Source: Corallococcus sp. EGB (GTDB taxonomy: Bacteria > Myxococcota > Myxococcia > Myxococcales > Myxococcaceae). Taken from it: a DNA stretch of 64,000 nucleotides. The stretch covers positions 9,335,356-9,399,355 of the forward strand of contig NZ_CP079946.1 of the NCBI RefSeq assembly GCF_019968905.1, written 5' to 3'. Of the stretch, positions 61,616 to 64,000 are shown one piece after another. Both the position numbers and the translations under genes were made by a program. The first letter of the stretch is position 1, and each line of letters opens with the position of its first letter. The notes beneath the pieces are model-generated. The model was not told the DNA's origin, made no database searches, and was given only the letters and a program-made list of their open reading frames with translations.

Positions 61616-62950
61616 ATGTCGCTGAGGAGCAATGATCAGGGAGGCGCCCGCGCCCGCGAGGCCGCGCCGTGGAAGGCCCGGGCCTGGCGGGAGCTGGAGG
61701 CGGGGCGGGAGCGCATCCAGGCGATGCTCGCGCCGCTGCCGGAGCTGGAGCTGATGCGGCAGCACTCGCCGCTCATGTCCCCGCTGGTCTGGGACGTGGC
61801 CCACGTGGCGAATTACGAGGAGCAGTGGCTCCTGCGCGCGCTGGGGGCCCCGGCCTTCACGGATCCCGCGTTCGACGCCATCTACGACGCCTTCCGCCAC
61901 CCCCGGAACACGCGCGCCACGCTGCCGCTGCTGGAGCCGGAGGCCGCCTGGGCCTACGCCACCCGCGTGCGCGCGGCGGTGGGCGCGCACCTGGAGACGC
62001 TGCCCGAGGACAGCGCGGATCCGCTGCTGAAGGGCGGCTTCGTCTTCGGCATGGTGGCGCAGCACGCGCAGCAGCACGCGGAGACGCTGGCCGCCACGCT
62101 GCAGCTGATGACGCACGTGGAGTACTACCCGGTGGAGTCGCACCGCCCCCGGCCCGGCGCGGTGCCCCAGCACGAGGTCTTCATCCCCGGCGGCCCGGTG
62201 CGCCTGGGCAGCGACGACCCGTGGGCCTACGACAACGAGCGCCCGCGGCACACCGTGGACGTGGCGCCCTTCCTCCTGGACGCGCACCCCGTCACCACGG
62301 GGGACTTCCTCGTGTTCGTGGAGTCCGGCGGCTACGAGGACGCGCGCTGGTGGGACCCCAAGGGCTTCGAGTGGATCCAGGCGGAGAAGCTGCGCCACCC
62401 GCTCTTCTGGATTCCGCAGGGCCACCACGTCTGGCTGCGCCGCCGCTTCGGCACGGTGGAGCCGCTGCCCAGGGACGAGCCCGTGCAGCACGTGTCCTGG
62501 TACGAGGCGGACGCGTACGCGAGATGGGCCGGCAAGCGCCTGCCCACCGAAGCCGAGTGGGAGAAGGCCGCGCAGGGCAGTGACGGCGTCGCCCGCGCGC
62601 ATCCCTGGGGAGACTCGGCGCCCACGGACGCGCACGCCAACCTGGGCGGGACGCGCTGGGGGCCGTCTGCCGTGGGCAGCCACCCGCCAGGCCGCAGCGT
62701 GGACGGCGTCTGGGGCCTCCTGGGCGACGTCTGGGAATGGACCGCCAGCGACTTCCAGCCGTACGCGGGCTTCCGGGCCTTTCCGTACCGCGAGTACTCG
62801 GAGGTCTTCTTCGGCGACACGTCCAAGGTGCTGCGCGGCGGTGCCTGGGCGAGCGCGCCCGTGGCCGTGCGCAACAGCTTCCGCAACTGGGACTTCCCCA
62901 TCCGCCGGCAGATCTTCGCCGGCTTCCGCTGTGCACGCGACGTGAGGTGA
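61616..62950 (+). CDS. egtB: Ergothioneine sulfoxide synthase EgtB-type (DinB plus sulfatase-modifying factor domain)
   Basis: 444 residues from ATG 61616. N-terminal DinB domain with metal-ligand candidates His63 (DVAHVANYEEQW) and His150-x3-His154 (AQHAQQHAETL), the EgtB 3-His facial triad. The C-terminal FGE-sulfatase-like domain (residues 185-440) has VFIPGGPVRLGSDDPW, LPTEAEWEKAAQG, VWEWTASDFQPYAG and VRNSFRNWDFP. EgtB is an iron enzyme that joins hercynine and a thiol with oxygen. The next gene, 7 bp on, is egtD, giving the core pathway; the EgtC and EgtE steps are not in the window. Confidence 0.92.
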   Translation: MSLRSNDQGGARAREAAPWKARAWRELEAGRERIQAMLAPLPELELMRQHSPLMSPLVWDVAHVANYEEQWLLRALGAPAFTDPAFDAIYDAFRHPRNTRATLPLLEPEAAWAYATRVRAAVGAHLETLPEDSADPLLKGGFVFGMVAQHAQQHAETLAATLQLMTHVEYYPVESHRPRPGAVPQHEVFIPGGPVRLGSDDPWAYDNERPRHTVDVAPFLLDAHPVTTGDFLVFVESGGYEDARWWDPKGFEWIQAEKLRHPLFWIPQGHHVWLRRRFGTVEPLPRDEPVQHVSWYEADAYARWAGKRLPTEAEWEKAAQGSDGVARAHPWGDSAPTDAHANLGGTRWGPSAVGSHPPGRSVDGVWGLLGDVWEWTASDFQPYAGFRAFPYREYSEVFFGDTSKVLRGGAWASAPVAVRNSFRNWDFPIRRQIFAGFRCARDVR

Positions 62951-62957
62951 GGATGAC

Positions 62958-63980
62958 ATGAGGATGAGGACGGAGCAGGGCGAGGCGGGCGTCGCGGAGG
63001 ACTACTCGACGCCGGGGGTGAAGGTGGACGTCCACGTGCAACCCGGGGACGCGCGGCGCGCGCTGCGTTCAGAGGTGCTGGAGGGGCTCTTCCACGGGCC
63101 CAAGGAGCTGAGCCCCAAGTGGCTCTACGACGAGCGCGGCAGCCAGCTCTTCGACGACATCACCCGCCTGCCGGAGTACTACCCCACGCGCCGCGAGCGG
63201 GAGATCCTGCGCGCCCACGCGGACGACGTGGCGCGGCTGAGCGGCGCGGACACGCTGGTGGAGCTGGGCAGCGGCACCAGTGAGAAGACGCGCCTCCTGC
63301 TGGACGCGATGGACGCGGCCGGGCAGCTCAAGCGCTTCGTGCCCTTCGACGTGAGCGAGGCCTTCCTGCGCAAGGCGGCGGACGGCCTGGCGCGCGAGTA
63401 CCCGCGCATCGCCGTGCACGCGGTGGTGGGCGACTTCGAGCAGCACCTGGACCGCATCCCGGGCGGCGGCCGGCGGCTCATCGCCTTCCTGGGCGGAACC
63501 ATCGGCAACCTGAAGCCCGCGCAGCGCGCGCTGTTCCTGCACGAGCTGGCGTCCGGACTGAATCCCGGGGACGGGCTGCTGCTGGGCACGGACCTGCTCA
63601 AGGACCGCGAGCGCCTCTTCGCCGCCTACAACGACAGCGCGGGCGTGACGGCGGACTTCAACCGCAACGTGCTGCGCGTGCTCAACCGCGAGCTGGACGC
63701 GGACTTCGACCCGGAGGCCTTCGAGCACCTGGCCCCGTTCGATGAAGCGAACAAGTGGATCGAGATGCGGCTGATTTCACGCAAGGCCCAGACCGTGTGG
63801 CTGAAGGACCTGGGGCGGCGCGTGGAGTTCGCGGAAGGAGAGTGTCTGCGCACGGAGGTCAGCTGCAAGTTCTGCCGCGAGCAGGTGCAGGCGGAGCTAG
63901 GCGACGCGGGCCTCGACCTGGCCGCGTGGTGGACCGACGCGGACGGAGACTTCGCGCTGTCGCTGGCGATGAAGCGTTGA
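62958..63980 (+). CDS. egtD: L-histidine N-alpha-methyltransferase EgtD
   Basis: 340 residues from ATG 62958. SAM-binding ELGSGTSEKTRLLLDAM, preceded by LSPKWLYDERGSQLFDDITRLPEYYPTRRE (partly quoted), and followed by VPFDVSEAFLRKAADGL and FLGGTIGNLKPAQRALFL, all hallmarks of EgtD. It trimethylates the amino group of histidine to hercynine, the substrate of EgtB. A conserved C-terminal EVSCKFCREQVQ region completes the fold. Coupled with egtB by a 7-bp gap. Confidence 0.95.
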   Translation: MRMRTEQGEAGVAEDYSTPGVKVDVHVQPGDARRALRSEVLEGLFHGPKELSPKWLYDERGSQLFDDITRLPEYYPTRREREILRAHADDVARLSGADTLVELGSGTSEKTRLLLDAMDAAGQLKRFVPFDVSEAFLRKAADGLAREYPRIAVHAVVGDFEQHLDRIPGGGRRLIAFLGGTIGNLKPAQRALFLHELASGLNPGDGLLLGTDLLKDRERLFAAYNDSAGVTADFNRNVLRVLNRELDADFDPEAFEHLAPFDEANKWIEMRLISRKAQTVWLKDLGRRVEFAEGECLRTEVSCKFCREQVQAELGDAGLDLAAWWTDADGDFALSLAMKR

Positions 63981-64000
63981 GGCTCGAGGGCCGCCCGGCG

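Overview
The window is high-GC bacterial chromosome (coding third positions almost all G or C) and looks like a myxobacterium of the family Myxococcaceae, Myxococcus or Corallococcus type. The grounds are a DUF2378 (TIGR02265) protein, Sit-type lipoprotein toxin/immunity cassettes, and an exopolysaccharide (EPS) locus whose gene order follows, from memory, the Myxococcus xanthus eps locus. No tRNA, rRNA, CRISPR array or insertion sequence was seen.

Layout. 1-2937 (minus): enolase-superfamily enzyme plus an FAD/Fe-S dehydrogenase that runs off the left edge. 3231-4984 (plus): a membrane protein, then a toxin lipoprotein with an HNH-like C-terminus and its SMI1/KNR4-type immunity protein. 4988-16675 (minus): one tightly overlapping respiratory operon, actABCDEF (alternative complex III), a small linker protein, and coxBACD (A2-type caa3 cytochrome oxidase). 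16899-22118: a degenerate protein kinase, a beta-barrel protein, an SDR enzyme, two small membrane proteins, a DUF2378 protein and a response regulator.

22436-31159: a formate dehydrogenase module. fdhA contains an in-frame TGA at 23003-23005 read as selenocysteine, with a SECIS-like hairpin immediately downstream. It is followed by a four-cluster Fe-S subunit and an NrfD-type membrane subunit, then molybdenum-cofactor genes: mobA (opposite strand), moeA, and a mobB-fdhD fusion. Together these build the enzyme, its bis-MGD cofactor and the sulfuration factor it needs.

31461-56135: an EPS (Wzx/Wzy) locus: epsZ (priming transferase), wzx, epsY (short Wza/OPX), epsX (outer-membrane barrel), a 58-aa protein, epsW (receiver), epsV (Wzc without kinase), epsU, epsH, wzy, epsE, a degenerate ATPase-like protein, epsD, epsC, epsB (GH44) and epsA. 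It is interrupted by a MerR-controlled pair of small membrane proteins, two lipoproteins (one with a complete JAMM metalloprotease motif), a CDF transporter, an MscS channel, an ECF sigma factor and a DUF6445 protein. A strong intrinsic terminator lies between epsZ and wzx.

56177-64000: a truncated Ig-like fragment, a second lipoprotein toxin (Tox-REase-5) with Imm52 immunity, a DUF985 cupin, an XRE regulator, a membrane protein, a RelE/ParE-like small protein, a response regulator, and the ergothioneine pair egtB-egtD.
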